NCBI GenBank assembly: GCA_964649825.1
Contig: CAZYQW010000079.1
Location: forward strand, 1 to 59,858
DNA length: 59,858 nucleotides
Direction: 5' to 3'
Origin: CAZYQW01 sp964649825
GTDB taxonomy: Bacteria; Planctomycetota; B15-G4; JADJEK01
Made by a program: the position numbers and the translations under genes. The notes below the pieces were generated by a model that worked only from the letters and a program-made list of their open reading frames with translations, was not told the DNA's origin and did not search any database. The stretch's first letter is position 1; each line of letters begins with the position of its first letter. Shown here piece by piece: positions 1-9,475 of this stretch.

Positions 1-138
1 CGTTTCTCCGGGGCCCTCGTCATCGCTTGCTGCGTTGCTCCTCCTCGACGTATCTCGAATACGCGGTCGTCGTCGCGCCTTGCCAGCGACGACGATGACC
101 TCCGGATAATCCACCAACAATCTGAATCACACCACTAG
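1..138 (-). repeat. 138-bp terminal inverted repeat, left copy
   Basis: Read on the minus strand, this stretch is identical base for base to 59720-59857. The two copies face each other: the CTAGTGGTGTG end points into the window and the body runs off the contig. The element contains nested complementary segments, described at the right copy. The likeliest reading is the edge of a multicopy mobile or structured repeat at which assembly stopped. No transposase is visible, so I do not name a family. Confidence 0.9.
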
Positions 139-261
139 CGCAACGTCCCCAGTTCGGACGAAATCGCGGCGACTTTCGGGGGATCGGCGGACGTACTCCG
201 TGCTCCGTCGCGCACAAGTCTCCGAAGCCCGATGTCGTGCCACCGCCCGCGGCCGACGTGC

Positions 262-1530
262 TCATCGCGCGTCCGACTCGGTCCCACGATGGAGTCCGTC
301 CGCGGGGTCGTCGGGAACCGGCGCGTACAGATCCGCGGCGTCGATCGCCACCCGCGCGACCCCGCCGGGCGGGACGGTGACGCAGATCGGGCCCGGCATC
401 GCGTAGGACCAGTCTCGACGCCGGATCGTGACGTTCCAACGGCCCGGCGGGACGGGGCCGAACTCGGCCTGCGCGCGCCGGCCGACGTTGCCGTGGAAGT
501 GGCCGCAAGGCTCGGCGCCCTCGCCCTCGGCGGAGAAAATCAGATCGTCGCGGGCCTCGCCGCCCTCGATGAAGAGCCGGAACCATCCGGGGAGCCGATC
601 GATGAAGTCGTACGCGACGTCGACCGTGCCGCCCGCCGGCACGACGACGTCGCCGAGGTCGACCCGCGATCCGGGAAACCCCGTGACCGGTGCGGGGATG
701 CTTGCGTCGACGGCGTCGGATGCGAGCTTGCTGTCGGGCAGCACGAGCTCGAGCCGCGCGGGTCCCGCACGGACACCCTCCGCGCGGAACCGGCCCGTCG
801 CGTCGACGTCGACCACGCGGCGCCGCGCGCCAGCGCGAAGGTCGACGATCCCCGGGAGCACGCTTGGATCGTGCCGCGGTTCGACGGACACGCGAAGCGC
901 GTCGTAGCGGGCGTCGAAGCGGCCGATCAACGTGCCGCAGACGTTCCCCGTCGCGGCCGACGCGGCGATCGTCTCGGCGTCGGGCAAGGGCCGCTGGAGA
1001 TCGATCATCACCTCGTTCGTCCGGCCCGCGACGACCTCGACGTCGCGCTGGCCGAGGAGAAGCTCGTCCCGCAGGACGGCGACCGGGTACCGGCCGGCCG
1101 GGGCGTGGCGATAGACGAACGTCCCGTCGCGGCGAGCGTGCCGCTCGGGGGCGGCGTCCCAGTCGGCGCGGAGGACGAACAGAACGCGCAGCCCCTCGAA
1201 GACCGGCTCGCCGCGGTAGGTCACGCGGACGACGAGGTTCGGGGGAGCGTCGTCGCGCGGCGCTCCCGCGTCGGCGTCGGCGTCGTCGATCGCGTCCGCG
1301 TCGACGTCGACACGCCAGGGGGCGACCGTCGTGTCGCGTGCCGCGGTCTCCGCGCGGGCGACGCGCGGTTCGGCGTCGAACGCCGGCGACGCGGACGCGG
1401 CGATCTCGTCCTGCCGCGCGGCGCTCGTTGGCTCGCCGAGCCGAAGCGAACCGACCGCCACGACGGCGGCGACCACGAAGATCGACGCAATCGCCGCCGT
1501 CCGGTGCCGCCTGTCTCGCATGGCCGTCAT
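262..1530 (-). CDS. Membrane-anchored carboxypeptidase-regulatory-like protein
   Basis: A 422-residue protein with a short basic N-terminus and one hydrophobic segment at about residues 11-30, which suggests a type II membrane anchor with the rest outside the cytoplasm. The body is a series of beta-rich modules of the CarboxypepD_reg/transthyretin-like kind, with repeated 'R.DGTF.Y.HAPAGRYPV' and 'G.FRAEGVRAGPARLEL' style patterns that end in Gly-Arg-Tyr or Gly-Pro-Ala turns. No catalytic residues are visible. It has the same build as the product of 11732-13288. It probably displays or binds something at the cell surface, but the ligand is unknown. ATG codons at 1530 and 1521 are both possible starts; neither has a clear ribosome binding site. 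Confidence 0.75.
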   Translation of the reverse strand: MTAMRDRRHRTAAIASIFVVAAVVAVGSLRLGEPTSAARQDEIAASASPAFDAEPRVARAETAARDTTVAPWRVDVDADAIDDADADAGAPRDDAPPNLVVRVTYRGEPVFEGLRVLFVLRADWDAAPERHARRDGTFVYRHAPAGRYPVAVLRDELLLGQRDVEVVAGRTNEVMIDLQRPLPDAETIAASAATGNVCGTLIGRFDARYDALRVSVEPRHDPSVLPGIVDLRAGARRRVVDVDATGRFRAEGVRAGPARLELVLPDSKLASDAVDASIPAPVTGFPGSRVDLGDVVVPAGGTVDVAYDFIDRLPGWFRLFIEGGEARDDLIFSAEGEGAEPCGHFHGNVGRRAQAEFGPVPPGRWNVTIRRRDWSYAMPGPICVTVPPGGVARVAIDAADLYAPVPDDPADGLHRGTESDAR

Positions 1531-2184
1531 GGCCGCTCATGGTAGCGGATCCGATCCTACCGCGGGGAACGCGGACCGCGCGCCGACCGCGCGGCGACGA
1601 ACCGCTTCGAAGCTCGAGAATCGTCGGTGATGGTCGGCGACGTTCGTCGTTAGGCCGGCGTGCGCAACGGCCCTACGGTCGATCCGATCGCGTGTCGTGC
1701 GGAAGTAGCGGGGAACGGGGCGTTCGATCGAATCGCCGTTCGCGTTCCTCGATTGCAGAGAAACCCCCTTCCTCGCCGATCGACTCGGCGTGCCGCGAGC
1801 CCCCGGCCTGGCCGAGGTTCTGTGCGGTGCAGTCGAGCCAGACGGAGCGTCGCACGAGTTTCGTTCCCTGAATCTGCGCGTGATGACGGGAGGCGACGTT
1901 CCGAACGGCTTCGGGCCGGTCTCGACCCGCGCCGTCGAGTGCTTCGTGAAGCGATCCGCGTACGCGACACCGTGATCATCGACGCTCCTCCGCGCCTCGG
2001 ACGCCTTGCTCAATGGATGTGGGACGGTTTCACGGCGGATCTCCCGTTCGCCATCTCCATGCTCGGGTAGGACGTAGGACGTAGGACCCGTCGTACGGCT
2101 GGAAGAAGGCAGTTCCGGCGTGCCACGCTGGTGGGGTAGCATCGAGAGTCACCGCCGGTTGGCGGCAGCGGGCACACGTCGTCG
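1531..2184. other. Intergenic region between divergent genes
   Basis: About 650 bases separate two divergent genes. I see no open frame with convincing protein-like composition here. The only structure I could find is a short tandem repeat, listed separately. Promoters for both flanking genes should lie here, but no consensus can be assigned. Confidence 0.5.
2067..2087. repeat. Three tandem copies of GTAGGAC
   Basis: The heptamer GTAGGAC occurs three times head to tail (2067-2073, 2074-2080, 2081-2087), about 100 bases upstream of the PQQ-propeller gene. It could be an operator-like direct repeat or simple replication slippage; nothing in the sequence separates these. Confidence 0.8.
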
Positions 2185-3618
2185 ATGGAACGAGTTTGGA
2201 TGAACATCACGAACGGGATTCTGCTCTTCGTCGGCATCACGGCGCCGCTCGCAGACCCACCGGAGTGGGGCGGATTTCGGGGGAACGATGGAACAGGCAT
2301 CGCCCTGGGCACGAACCTCCCGGCGTCCCTGGACCCGGCCGAGAGCGTCGTTTGGCGAACGGAGGTTCCTCCGGGGTATTCGTCACCGATCGTCGCGGGA
2401 GACAACGTCTTCGTCACCGCGGCCACGGCGGAGGAACTCCAGACGATCTGTCTCGACCGTCGAACGGGCGCGGTGCGATGGGTTCGCGCCGCCGAATACG
2501 ACGGAGTGCCACCTGGTCGAGGATCTTCGGCGGCGCCGACTCCGGTGACCGACGGCGAGCGCATCTACGTGATGTTCCACCACGTCGGGTTGATCGCGTA
2601 CGACGGCGAAGGAACAGAGGTATGGCGCCGCGCGCTCGGCCCGTTCCACATTCCGCACGGGATGGCGGCTTCACCGGTGATCCACGATGACACGGTGATC
2701 CAGCTCGTCGATCAAGATGTCGGCTCGTATCTGATCGCACTCGATAGCGCGAACGGGAAGACGCGCTGGCGTACCGAGCGCCCGACGGCGCGGCACGGCT
2801 ACGCCACTCCGGCGATCTACGCGCCCCGCGAAGGAGATGCGCAGGTCATCGTCTCCGGGTCGTCCGAGATCGTAGGCTACTCCGTGAGCGACGGTGAGAA
2901 GGCCTGGTGGGTGCGGGGGGCGGGGTATGAGGTGAAGCACGTCCCGTTGGTGATCGGTTCGGACTGCTTCGTGAGCGCCACCGCCAAGCCACAGACGCGG
3001 ATCCTCGCGAGTGGTCCGTGGTCCGATTTTCTCGCCGAGCGTGACCAAGACGGTGATGGTCTCGTTTCGCGGGTCGAGTGGCCCGAGCTCGATCAGGAGG
3101 AGGACGCGTTCTCGACCATGGATCTCGATGACGACGAGCTCATCGATGAGAAGGACTACGAGTACATCGTCGCGACCGCCCGCGATGAAGGCGGTCTCTT
3201 CGCGATCCGACTGGGCGGTCGCGGCGACGTGACCGAGAGTCACGTGCTCTGGAAGCAGTGCGGCCACGCCGGGGCTCTCGGGATTGCCACGCCGATCGTG
3301 TACGCGAACGCGCTCCTCGCGATCAAGCACGGCGGGATCGTGACGGCATTCGACCTCTCCACCGGAGAGGTCGCGAGACGAAAGCGCATCGGCGTCAGCG
3401 ACAACTTCTTCGCTTCGCCGGTCGCGGCGGCCGGCAAGCTCCTCGTCGTGAGCCGTTCCGGCGTGCTCGTCGTTCTGTCCGGCGACGAACGGCTCGCGAC
3501 GCTGTCGATCTCCGACCTCGAGGAGGAAACCTGGTCGACGCCCGCCATCGTGGACGAATGCGTGTTCGTCCGATCGCAGGAGGCGGTCTGGTGCTTGGGG
3601 ATCCCATCACCGAAGTGA
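2185..3618 (+). CDS. Secreted PQQ-like beta-propeller protein with an EF-hand pair
   Basis: A 477-residue protein with a hydrophobic N-terminus that reads as a signal peptide. It then has repeated propeller blades of the PQQ type, with 'TGAVRWVR', 'NGKTRWRTE', 'GLIAYDGEGTEVW' and 'STGEVARRKR' style A-G-x-x-x-W or related motifs. Between blades, at about residues 287-324, sit two calcium-binding loops: one starting DQDGDG and one starting DLDDDE. They have Asp/Asn/Glu at the EF-hand ligand positions and a Glu or Asp at loop position 12. The fold usually serves as a scaffold or binding surface, and most bacterial members lack PQQ. The function is unknown. ATG at 2185 or 2200 could start translation; the second has a GGA-type site upstream and also gives a good signal peptide. 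Confidence 0.85.
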   Translation: MERVWMNITNGILLFVGITAPLADPPEWGGFRGNDGTGIALGTNLPASLDPAESVVWRTEVPPGYSSPIVAGDNVFVTAATAEELQTICLDRRTGAVRWVRAAEYDGVPPGRGSSAAPTPVTDGERIYVMFHHVGLIAYDGEGTEVWRRALGPFHIPHGMAASPVIHDDTVIQLVDQDVGSYLIALDSANGKTRWRTERPTARHGYATPAIYAPREGDAQVIVSGSSEIVGYSVSDGEKAWWVRGAGYEVKHVPLVIGSDCFVSATAKPQTRILASGPWSDFLAERDQDGDGLVSRVEWPELDQEEDAFSTMDLDDDELIDEKDYEYIVATARDEGGLFAIRLGGRGDVTESHVLWKQCGHAGALGIATPIVYANALLAIKHGGIVTAFDLSTGEVARRKRIGVSDNFFASPVAAAGKLLVVSRSGVLVVLSGDERLATLSISDLEEETWSTPAIVDECVFVRSQEAVWCLGIPSPK

Positions 3619-3852
3619 GGGGCGCGGACAGGGCTCCGCACGGGCCTCGCCCGGGAGGACGAGCCCGCGACGAAGAAGTCCGACCCCGCTCGCGCGGCGT
3701 GGCGATGGGGTAGCGCGCGTTACGTCGACGACACTGGTCGACGGCGCGATTCACCGCGCAACCGTTCGAATCGCCGATTCTCCGCGGATCGTCGGAACGG
3801 CGCGCTCGTTGCTCCGGAGTCGATGGTGGTGTCCTCGCGACGGAGACGAACG

Positions 3853-6800
3853 ATGCGTCGAACGAACCTCCTCTTGGTCACATCGATGATCCTGCTCGGA
3901 TCGCCCGTGGTCGCCCCGGCGGCTGGCACGCTCCGCACTCCCCACGGCGAAGCGCTCGAGATCGTCTCGCACCGCGTGGACGTCGTCATCGACCACCAAG
4001 TCGCGCGCACGACGGTGACCCAGGTCTTCCGCAACGCATCGAACGTCATCAAGGAGGCGGTCTACGTCTTCCCGCTGCCCGAGGCCGCGAGCGTCGCGGA
4101 CTTTTGGATGGAGACCGAGGCACAACGCCGGCGCGCGGTGGTCGTCGAGAAGCAGCGCGCGCGGCAGATCTACGACTCGATCGTGGCGACGAAGCGCGAT
4201 CCGGCGCTGCTCGAGCAGATCGGCCGGCGTACGTTCAAGATGAGCGTCTTCCCGGTTCCCGCGCACGGCACGCAGACGATCGAGCTCGTCTACGACGAGG
4301 TGGTTCCGGTCGAGGGCGGGGTGTGCCGCTACGTCTACCCGCTGGCGATCGACGACGCGCACGCGAGCCGGGTGGAGGGCGACTTCACCCTGACCGCGCG
4401 GATCCGTTCGTCCGATCCGATCGTGAGCGTGCACTCGAAGACGCACGACGTCGACGTCATCGAGAAGCAGGACGGGGTCGTCGTCGGGCTCGAGGAGATC
4501 CGCGGCCGGCTCGACCGCGACTTCGAGCTGCGCTACACCCAGCGCGCCACGCGGCTCGGGCTCACCGTCGCGGCGGAGCGCACGGGCAAGGGCGACGGCA
4601 CCTACCTCGCGCTGCTCACGCCGGGGATGGACGCCGCGGACCGCGTGCTCGCGAAGGACGTCGTGCTGGTGATGGACACGTCCGGGAGCATGAAGGGTGC
4701 GAAGATCGCGACCGCGAAGACGGCGATGCGTTCGTTCATCGCCGCGCTGCGGCCCGGCGATCGGTTCGACATCCATACGTTCAGCTCGGACGTGGTGCCG
4801 ATGTTCGGCCGGCTCACACGGATCGATGACGAGAGCCGGCGGCGCGCGCTCGCGTACATCGACGACGTCGAGGCGGTTGGAGGGACCGCGATCGACGCGG
4901 CGCTGCAGATCGCGCTGCGGGACGCGGCCGCGACGCCGGCCGTCCCGGAGGAGGTGCGGCCGCTGCGGGTGATCTTCGTCACCGACGGCGTGCCCACGGT
5001 CGGCGCGCGCGACCCGAAGACGATCATCGCCAACGCGCTCGCCGCGAATCGTGGTGCGCGCATCTTCGCGTTCGGCGTGGAGAGCGAGATCGACGGCGTG
5101 TTGTTGAACCTGCTCGCCGCGAAGACCGGCGGCTCGGCCGAGCGGGTGCATGCGGGCGCGCAGCTCGACGCCAAGGTGAGCGACCTCCTGGCGCGCGTGA
5201 GCGAGCCGGTGTTCTCGGATCTCAGCGTGAGCGTCGACGGGGCGGGCGCGCACGGCTTGTTCCCCAAGAAGCCGGGCGACCTGTTCGCGGGCGGGCAGGT
5301 GCAGCTCGTCGGACGCTACCGCGAGCCCGGTCCGTTGACGATCGAGGTCAGCGGCACCTACGGCGGCGAGGTGGTGAAGATCGCGGCGACGTTCGACCTT
5401 CCGGTCGCGGCGGCGGGAAGCGGCGCGATCGAGCGACTGTGGGCGAAGCGGCGGATCGAGTTCCTCCAGGACGAGATCTGGTGGCACGGCGAGGCCGAGG
5501 AGCTGAAGCACGAGATCATCGAGCTGAGCCGCGCGCACCGCGTGTTGACGCCGTACACGTCGATGCTGATCCTGGAGACGGACGACGACTACCGTCGTTT
5601 CGGTCTCGAGCCGCCGCCGCGAAAGCAAGCCGTGGCAAGCGCGGAGACGAACGCTATGGGCGGCGACCCGGTGGCGTGGACCGAAGACGCCGGGCTGAGC
5701 GGGCGCATCGATCCGACCGAAAGCGGTGAAGGGGGGCTCGGGGGAGCGTCGATGCCGGGGCCGCCACCGGCTCGCGTGTTCGGATCGCGGGACGGTCTGG
5801 CGTCGGCGGGGGGCGGCGGAGCCGCGGCGCCGACCACGCCCGGGGGATCAGGGCCTGGGCGGGGACCGGTGACCGGCGGATCCACGGGGTCGCCATCCGG
5901 ACCCATGACCCCGGGGGCCGGCCCCGGTTCGCCGTCGTCGGCGACGGGATCCGGAGCGTCGGGCTTCCTGACCGGCAGCGGAAAGACGAAGGCAGCGGCG
6001 ACGCCGGGCAAAGGTCTCGGCATGAAGAACAAGCCCTCCGAAGGGTTGGAGGCGTGGCACTTCTGGTGGGAACACAATCAGGATCGGTGGCTCGCCGATC
6101 TACGCGCGCGGGTCGACGACGGGCCGTCGTTCGGCCCCTTGCGCCCGCGCGCCGGTCCGACGAAGCGCCCGCCGCCGCCGTCCCGCGAGGTCGATCCGGA
6201 GATCGTGCCGACCCTGAGGCGTGCCCTCGCCAGCGACGACGCCGGCGTTGCCGCTGCCGCCGCGCTCGCCCTCGGCCGCTGTGCTCGCGCCGACGCCGCC
6301 TCCGCGGTTCGCGACGACCTGATCGAGGCGCTCGACGACTCCGACGTCATGTTGCAGCGCGCCGCGATCCTCGGGCTCGGCGCGCTTCGCGACGAAGCCG
6401 CGGCCCCGGTGCTGATCGAGATCCTGCGCGGCTCGACCGAGGAGCGGACGGCGACGACGGAGCGCGGCCCGATCCCGGGAATGATCCGCGCGAACGCGGC
6501 GCTCGCGCTCGGGCTGATCGGATCGCCGGCCGCGATCGACCCGCTCGTCCACACGATCCGCAACGAGCCGAACTCCGAGATCGACCTCCGCTCGGCCGCG
6601 ATCCTCGCGCTCGGCCTCGTCGAATCACGGCAGCCGGAGATCGTCGCGTTCCTCCTCGAGCAGCTCGACGACCGCGCACTGGATCGTTCGACGCGGGCAC
6701 AGATCCCGATCTCGCTCGCGCGCCTCGGCGCGGCGGCGGAAGCGGCGCTCCCCGAACTGCTGCGACTCATGGTTCACAGGACGTCCGATGCTCGGCTCGA

Positions 6801-7683
6801 GGAGTCGTGCGTGATCGCCCTCGGCCGGCTCGCGGAGCCGACCGATGGAGACGGGCTGGAAGCTCTGTATGAAAAGATCGAGCGGGGACGGAACGCGCAG
6901 GCGCGGCACTTCGCCTTCATCGCGCTGGCGGAGATCGGAGCCCGCGCGGCGGCGCAGGATTCGGAGGCGCACACCGTCGTCCTGAATCGGATGCACGCGT
7001 TCCTCCTCGACCAGCTCACCCGGCCGAAGATCGAGGCGCACCGTCCCTGGGCGAGCCTCGCGCTGGCGGTGCTCGGGCGCGAGTACGACGCGCACGCGCA
7101 CGACCGCGTGAAGCTGACGGTGGCGATCCAGGACGAGTTCGACGATTCGAACAGCCGCTCGCACAAGGCGGCCTTCGCGATCGCCTTGGGCCTGTTGACC
7201 GTGTCGTCGGCCGGCGAGCGGCTGTACGAGACGCTCCTCACCACCGAGGACGACGCGTTCAAGGGCCACCTGGCCGTCGCGCTCGGAATGATGCGCTACA
7301 CGAACGCGCTCGAGACGCTGCGCCGGCTCGCGATCGAGGAAGCGGATCCCCGACTTCGAGCCCAGGTCGTGACCGCGCTCGGGCTGTTCGGAGTCGATGC
7401 GGACGTGCCGTCGCGGCTGGAGAAGCGGCGGAAATCGACGAGCAGCGAGGAGATCGATTCGCTGGCCCGCGCCGTCGGCCGGAGCGGCGTGCTCGGCGAG
7501 GTCGGAGCGCTCCGGGCGCTCCTCGATGATGAAACCGCGCTCCCCGCGGCCCGCGCGGCCGCCGGCCGGGCTCTCGGCGCGATCGGTGAGCGCAGCGAAC
7601 TGCCGTGGAACGTACGCTACGCGGAAGGGTCGAACTACCGTTCGATCGTGCCCGTGGTTCTGGAGTTGGACGAGAACGGGTAG
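3853..7683 (+). CDS. VIT-VWA domain protein with C-terminal HEAT repeats
   Basis: The start at 3853 is preferred because GGAG lies seven bases upstream and it opens a clean signal peptide (about residues 1-24); a longer reading from 3823 is possible. Domains in order: a VIT domain (about 25-160, with the 'VFPLPEAASV' and 'KMSVFPVPAHG' strands); a von Willebrand A domain (about 268-450) with an intact MIDAS, DTSGS at 275-279, plus 'GGTAIDAAL' and 'IFVTDGVPT'; a Gly/Pro/Ser/Thr-rich linker (about 630-725); a Trp-rich motif WHFWWEHN near 735; about twelve HEAT-like helical repeats (about 780-1245); and a terminal WNVRYAEGSNY motif near 1252. VIT-VWA proteins are surface or secreted adhesion and scaffold proteins. 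The Trp motif and the tail recur in the next gene, 51 bases downstream. Confidence 0.9.
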   Translation: MRRTNLLLVTSMILLGSPVVAPAAGTLRTPHGEALEIVSHRVDVVIDHQVARTTVTQVFRNASNVIKEAVYVFPLPEAASVADFWMETEAQRRRAVVVEKQRARQIYDSIVATKRDPALLEQIGRRTFKMSVFPVPAHGTQTIELVYDEVVPVEGGVCRYVYPLAIDDAHASRVEGDFTLTARIRSSDPIVSVHSKTHDVDVIEKQDGVVVGLEEIRGRLDRDFELRYTQRATRLGLTVAAERTGKGDGTYLALLTPGMDAADRVLAKDVVLVMDTSGSMKGAKIATAKTAMRSFIAALRPGDRFDIHTFSSDVVPMFGRLTRIDDESRRRALAYIDDVEAVGGTAIDAALQIALRDAAATPAVPEEVRPLRVIFVTDGVPTVGARDPKTIIANALAANRGARIFAFGVESEIDGVLLNLLAAKTGGSAERVHAGAQLDAKVSDLLARVSEPVFSDLSVSVDGAGAHGLFPKKPGDLFAGGQVQLVGRYREPGPLTIEVSGTYGGEVVKIAATFDLPVAAAGSGAIERLWAKRRIEFLQDEIWWHGEAEELKHEIIELSRAHRVLTPYTSMLILETDDDYRRFGLEPPPRKQAVASAETNAMGGDPVAWTEDAGLSGRIDPTESGEGGLGGASMPGPPPARVFGSRDGLASAGGGGAAAPTTPGGSGPGRGPVTGGSTGSPSGPMTPGAGPGSPSSATGSGASGFLTGSGKTKAAATPGKGLGMKNKPSEGLEAWHFWWEHNQDRWLADLRARVDDGPSFGPLRPRAGPTKRPPPPSREVDPEIVPTLRRALASDDAGVAAAAALALGRCARADAASAVRDDLIEALDDSDVMLQRAAILGLGALRDEAAAPVLIEILRGSTEERTATTERGPIPGMIRANAALALGLIGSPAAIDPLVHTIRNEPNSEIDLRSAAILALGLVESRQPEIVAFLLEQLDDRALDRSTRAQIPISLARLGAAAEAALPELLRLMVHRTSDARLEESCVIALGRLAEPTDGDGLEALYEKIERGRNAQARHFAFIALAEIGARAAAQDSEAHTVVLNRMHAFLLDQLTRPKIEAHRPWASLALAVLGREYDAHAHDRVKLTVAIQDEFDDSNSRSHKAAFAIALGLLTVSSAGERLYETLLTTEDDAFKGHLAVALGMMRYTNALETLRRLAIEEADPRLRAQVVTALGLFGVDADVPSRLEKRRKSTSSEEIDSLARAVGRSGVLGEVGALRALLDDETALPAARAAAGRALGAIGERSELPWNVRYAEGSNYRSIVPVVLELDENG

Positions 7684-7734
7684 CATGACCGCGGTTCGAG
7701 CCCGCGAGGAGCACGTCCGATACGAGAGTCGTTC

Positions 7735-8505
7735 GTGATCGTCGTGCTCGCGCTCGTCGCTGCCGTCACCTCCCCGACCGCGACGGCCGGCAGCAAGACG
7801 AGTTCGTGCAAGCCCTCGGCCGGCTTCGAGCAGTGGCAGTTCTGGTGGGAGAACAACAAAGGGGGCGTGCTCGAGCGGGCCCCGATCGACCGGAACGACT
7901 CCATTCGGCTCACGACGCATTGCTTTGGTTCGCGACCGCGACTGACTCACCTGCGGCTCCCGACGACGGAACAGGTCGAGCAAGAGATCGTGCCCGCACT
8001 TCGCGGCGCGCTCTCCGACGAGGACCCGGAGGTCGTGGCCCTCGCGGTCTTCGCGCTCGCGCGGGTCGCGCGGGAGGAAGTCACGCCGGTGGTGCTCGAC
8101 GATCTCGTCACCGCGCTCGGGCGGCCGGACCCACTCGTTCATCAGTTCGCCATCCTCGGACTCGGAGTCCTCGGGCACGAAGCCGCGGCGCCGGTGTTGC
8201 TCGACATCGTCCGGGACACGCCGGCGGAGCGCGCGCGCCTGCGGTCCACGGAGGCGATCCCTGGTCTCCAACGCGCGTTCGCCGCGTTTTCGCTCGGGCT
8301 CATCCGCGATCCGGCCGCCATCGACGACCTGATCGACGTCATCCGCACCGAGCCGAGCTCGGCCGTCGATCTCCGCTCAGCCGCGCTCCTCGCACTCGGT
8401 CAGATCGGCGCGCGCTCGACGCGCCGGTGGAACGTCGGCTACGCAGAGGACGGCAACTACCGCACGGTCGTCCCGGCGCTGTACGAGCTCCTCGACGTCG
8501 ATTGA
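7735..8505 (+). CDS. Secreted HEAT-repeat protein, short paralogue of the upstream C-terminus
   Basis: A 256-residue protein with an N-terminal hydrophobic export segment. It next carries the WQFWWENN motif (near residue 34), four or five HEAT-type repeats ('DPEVVALAVFALARVA', 'PLVHQFAILGLGVLGHEAAAPVLLDI') and a terminal WNVGYAEDGNY motif near 232. Every one of these segments matches the C-terminal third of the upstream VIT-VWA protein in the same order, but with the central repeats missing. It therefore looks like a local duplication that lost the VIT, VWA and linker parts. The start is GTG at 7735; no strong ribosome binding site is seen, and it may be translated by coupling to the gene 51 bases upstream. 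Role unknown; a partner or modulator of the larger protein is an inference. Confidence 0.8.
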   Translation: MIVVLALVAAVTSPTATAGSKTSSCKPSAGFEQWQFWWENNKGGVLERAPIDRNDSIRLTTHCFGSRPRLTHLRLPTTEQVEQEIVPALRGALSDEDPEVVALAVFALARVAREEVTPVVLDDLVTALGRPDPLVHQFAILGLGVLGHEAAAPVLLDIVRDTPAERARLRSTEAIPGLQRAFAAFSLGLIRDPAAIDDLIDVIRTEPSSAVDLRSAALLALGQIGARSTRRWNVGYAEDGNYRTVVPALYELLDVD

Positions 8506-8514
8506 GCGGGATCG

Positions 8515-8540
8515 ACCCGCGGCCGCCGGGCACCGCGGGT
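8515..8540 (+). terminator. Hairpin after the VIT-VWA/HEAT pair
   Basis: Arms ACCCGCGG and CCGCGGGT are perfectly complementary around a ten-base loop, ten bases after the stop codon at 8503-8505. There is no T-tract, so it could be a weak intrinsic terminator or only an RNA-stabilising hairpin. Confidence 0.45.
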
Positions 8541-8614
8541 GCGCGAACGTGGCACGAAGGATGCGTGACTCGTCGCGTGCTGTCCACTTTCGTCGCCACA
8601 ATGGAGACTCCACG

Positions 8615-9155
8615 ATGCGTTCGACCGTCGTTTCCGTCCTGGTCCTGTCGCTCGCGTCCCCCGTCGGCGGCGGTACGACGGCCACGGTGACGTGCGCCCC
8701 CGGTATCACCGTTACCTACTGACGCGATCATCTGCCAGGGAGAGGGAGTGTTCGTCACCGTCCAGAACCAGACCGGCGTCGCCATCGGGCCTATCTACGG
8801 GCTGTGCGGCGGAGCGATCATGCCGGTCGGTTGCCCGGGCACTCCCCCGCCGTCCGGTTGTTCGCCGACCGGGGACATCGTCCTGGGACCCGGGACCTTC
8901 TCGTTCCCGTTCCCGGCGCTCGGCTCGACGCCGGATCTCGCGGTCGGCGCGCACGCGGTGTTCATCGACTTCTCCACCGGGACCGGACCGCTGCCGTGCT
9001 GCCTGCCGGTCACGGTCCGGCCCGGCGTCAGCAGCTACGGCCCGTCGGGGGCCGGAGTCGCCGGACAGGCGCCGCAGCTCGTCGTCGCGGACCCATCCTC
9101 GATGGGCGGCTTCTCGCACAGCCAGGGGCTGCAGATCCCGATCTGCAGCGACTGA
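8615..9155 (+). pseudogene. Small secreted Cys/Pro/Gly-rich protein split by an apparent frameshift
   Basis: Translation can start at ATG 8615, eight bases after a good GGAG site. It gives a signal peptide (MRSTVVSVLVLSLAS...) and about 35 residues ending ...APGITVTY at TGA 8720-8722. The plus-one frame continues immediately as DAIICQGEGVFVTVQNQTG... and runs to the stop at 9153-9155, with the same composition and several Cys residues. Skipping the single T at 8720 joins the two halves into one exoprotein of about 179 residues. The family is not recognised. The junction reads TAC-TGA-C, a UGAC stop context. A sequence error, a decayed gene and programmed plus-one frameshifting are all possible. 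The 3' half has an in-frame GTG at 8748 with an AGGGAG-like site in front, so separate expression cannot be excluded. Confidence 0.6.
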
Positions 9156-9475
9156 CCGTTCATCGTCAGGTCGACGAGTCGCCATTGCCGCTCGTCTCGA
9201 TGCAGAAGTCGCGTGATCGTGACTTGCGTGCAGAGAACTCCTCCCCACGGACCCGCAGCGCCGAATCGGTTTCCGAATTCCGTCCGCTCGCGCGCGCCGA
9301 CGTCGACACGAAGTGGGCGATAGATCGTTCCGCGGCCTCGTGAGCGCCGGCGTGCCGTTCGCAGCGGCGACGCCGCGCGTCGGCCGCGGTTTCGTTCGCT
9401 CGACGTGTCCGCGCGCGTCGCGACGCCTCCTCCCTCGGCTGGCGCGACGGCTCTCGCAAAGGAAAGGAACCGAAC
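9156..9475. other. Intergenic region, nothing recognised
   Basis: About 320 bases between two exoprotein genes. I see no convincing coding frame, no clear hairpin and no repeat. It ends with the AAGGAA-type ribosome binding site of the next gene. Confidence 0.4.

Noticed and set aside
1537..2142. 201-codon minus-strand frame in the 1531-2184 gap
   Set aside because: Ser/Arg/Pro-rich with no start signal, no domain and no hydrophobic pattern; treated as non-coding.
3751..5628. Very long minus-strand open frame opposite the VIT-VWA gene
   Set aside because: It is rich in Arg/His/Asp with no domain and lies exactly antisense to a gene with intact motifs; GC-rich DNA produces such frames routinely.
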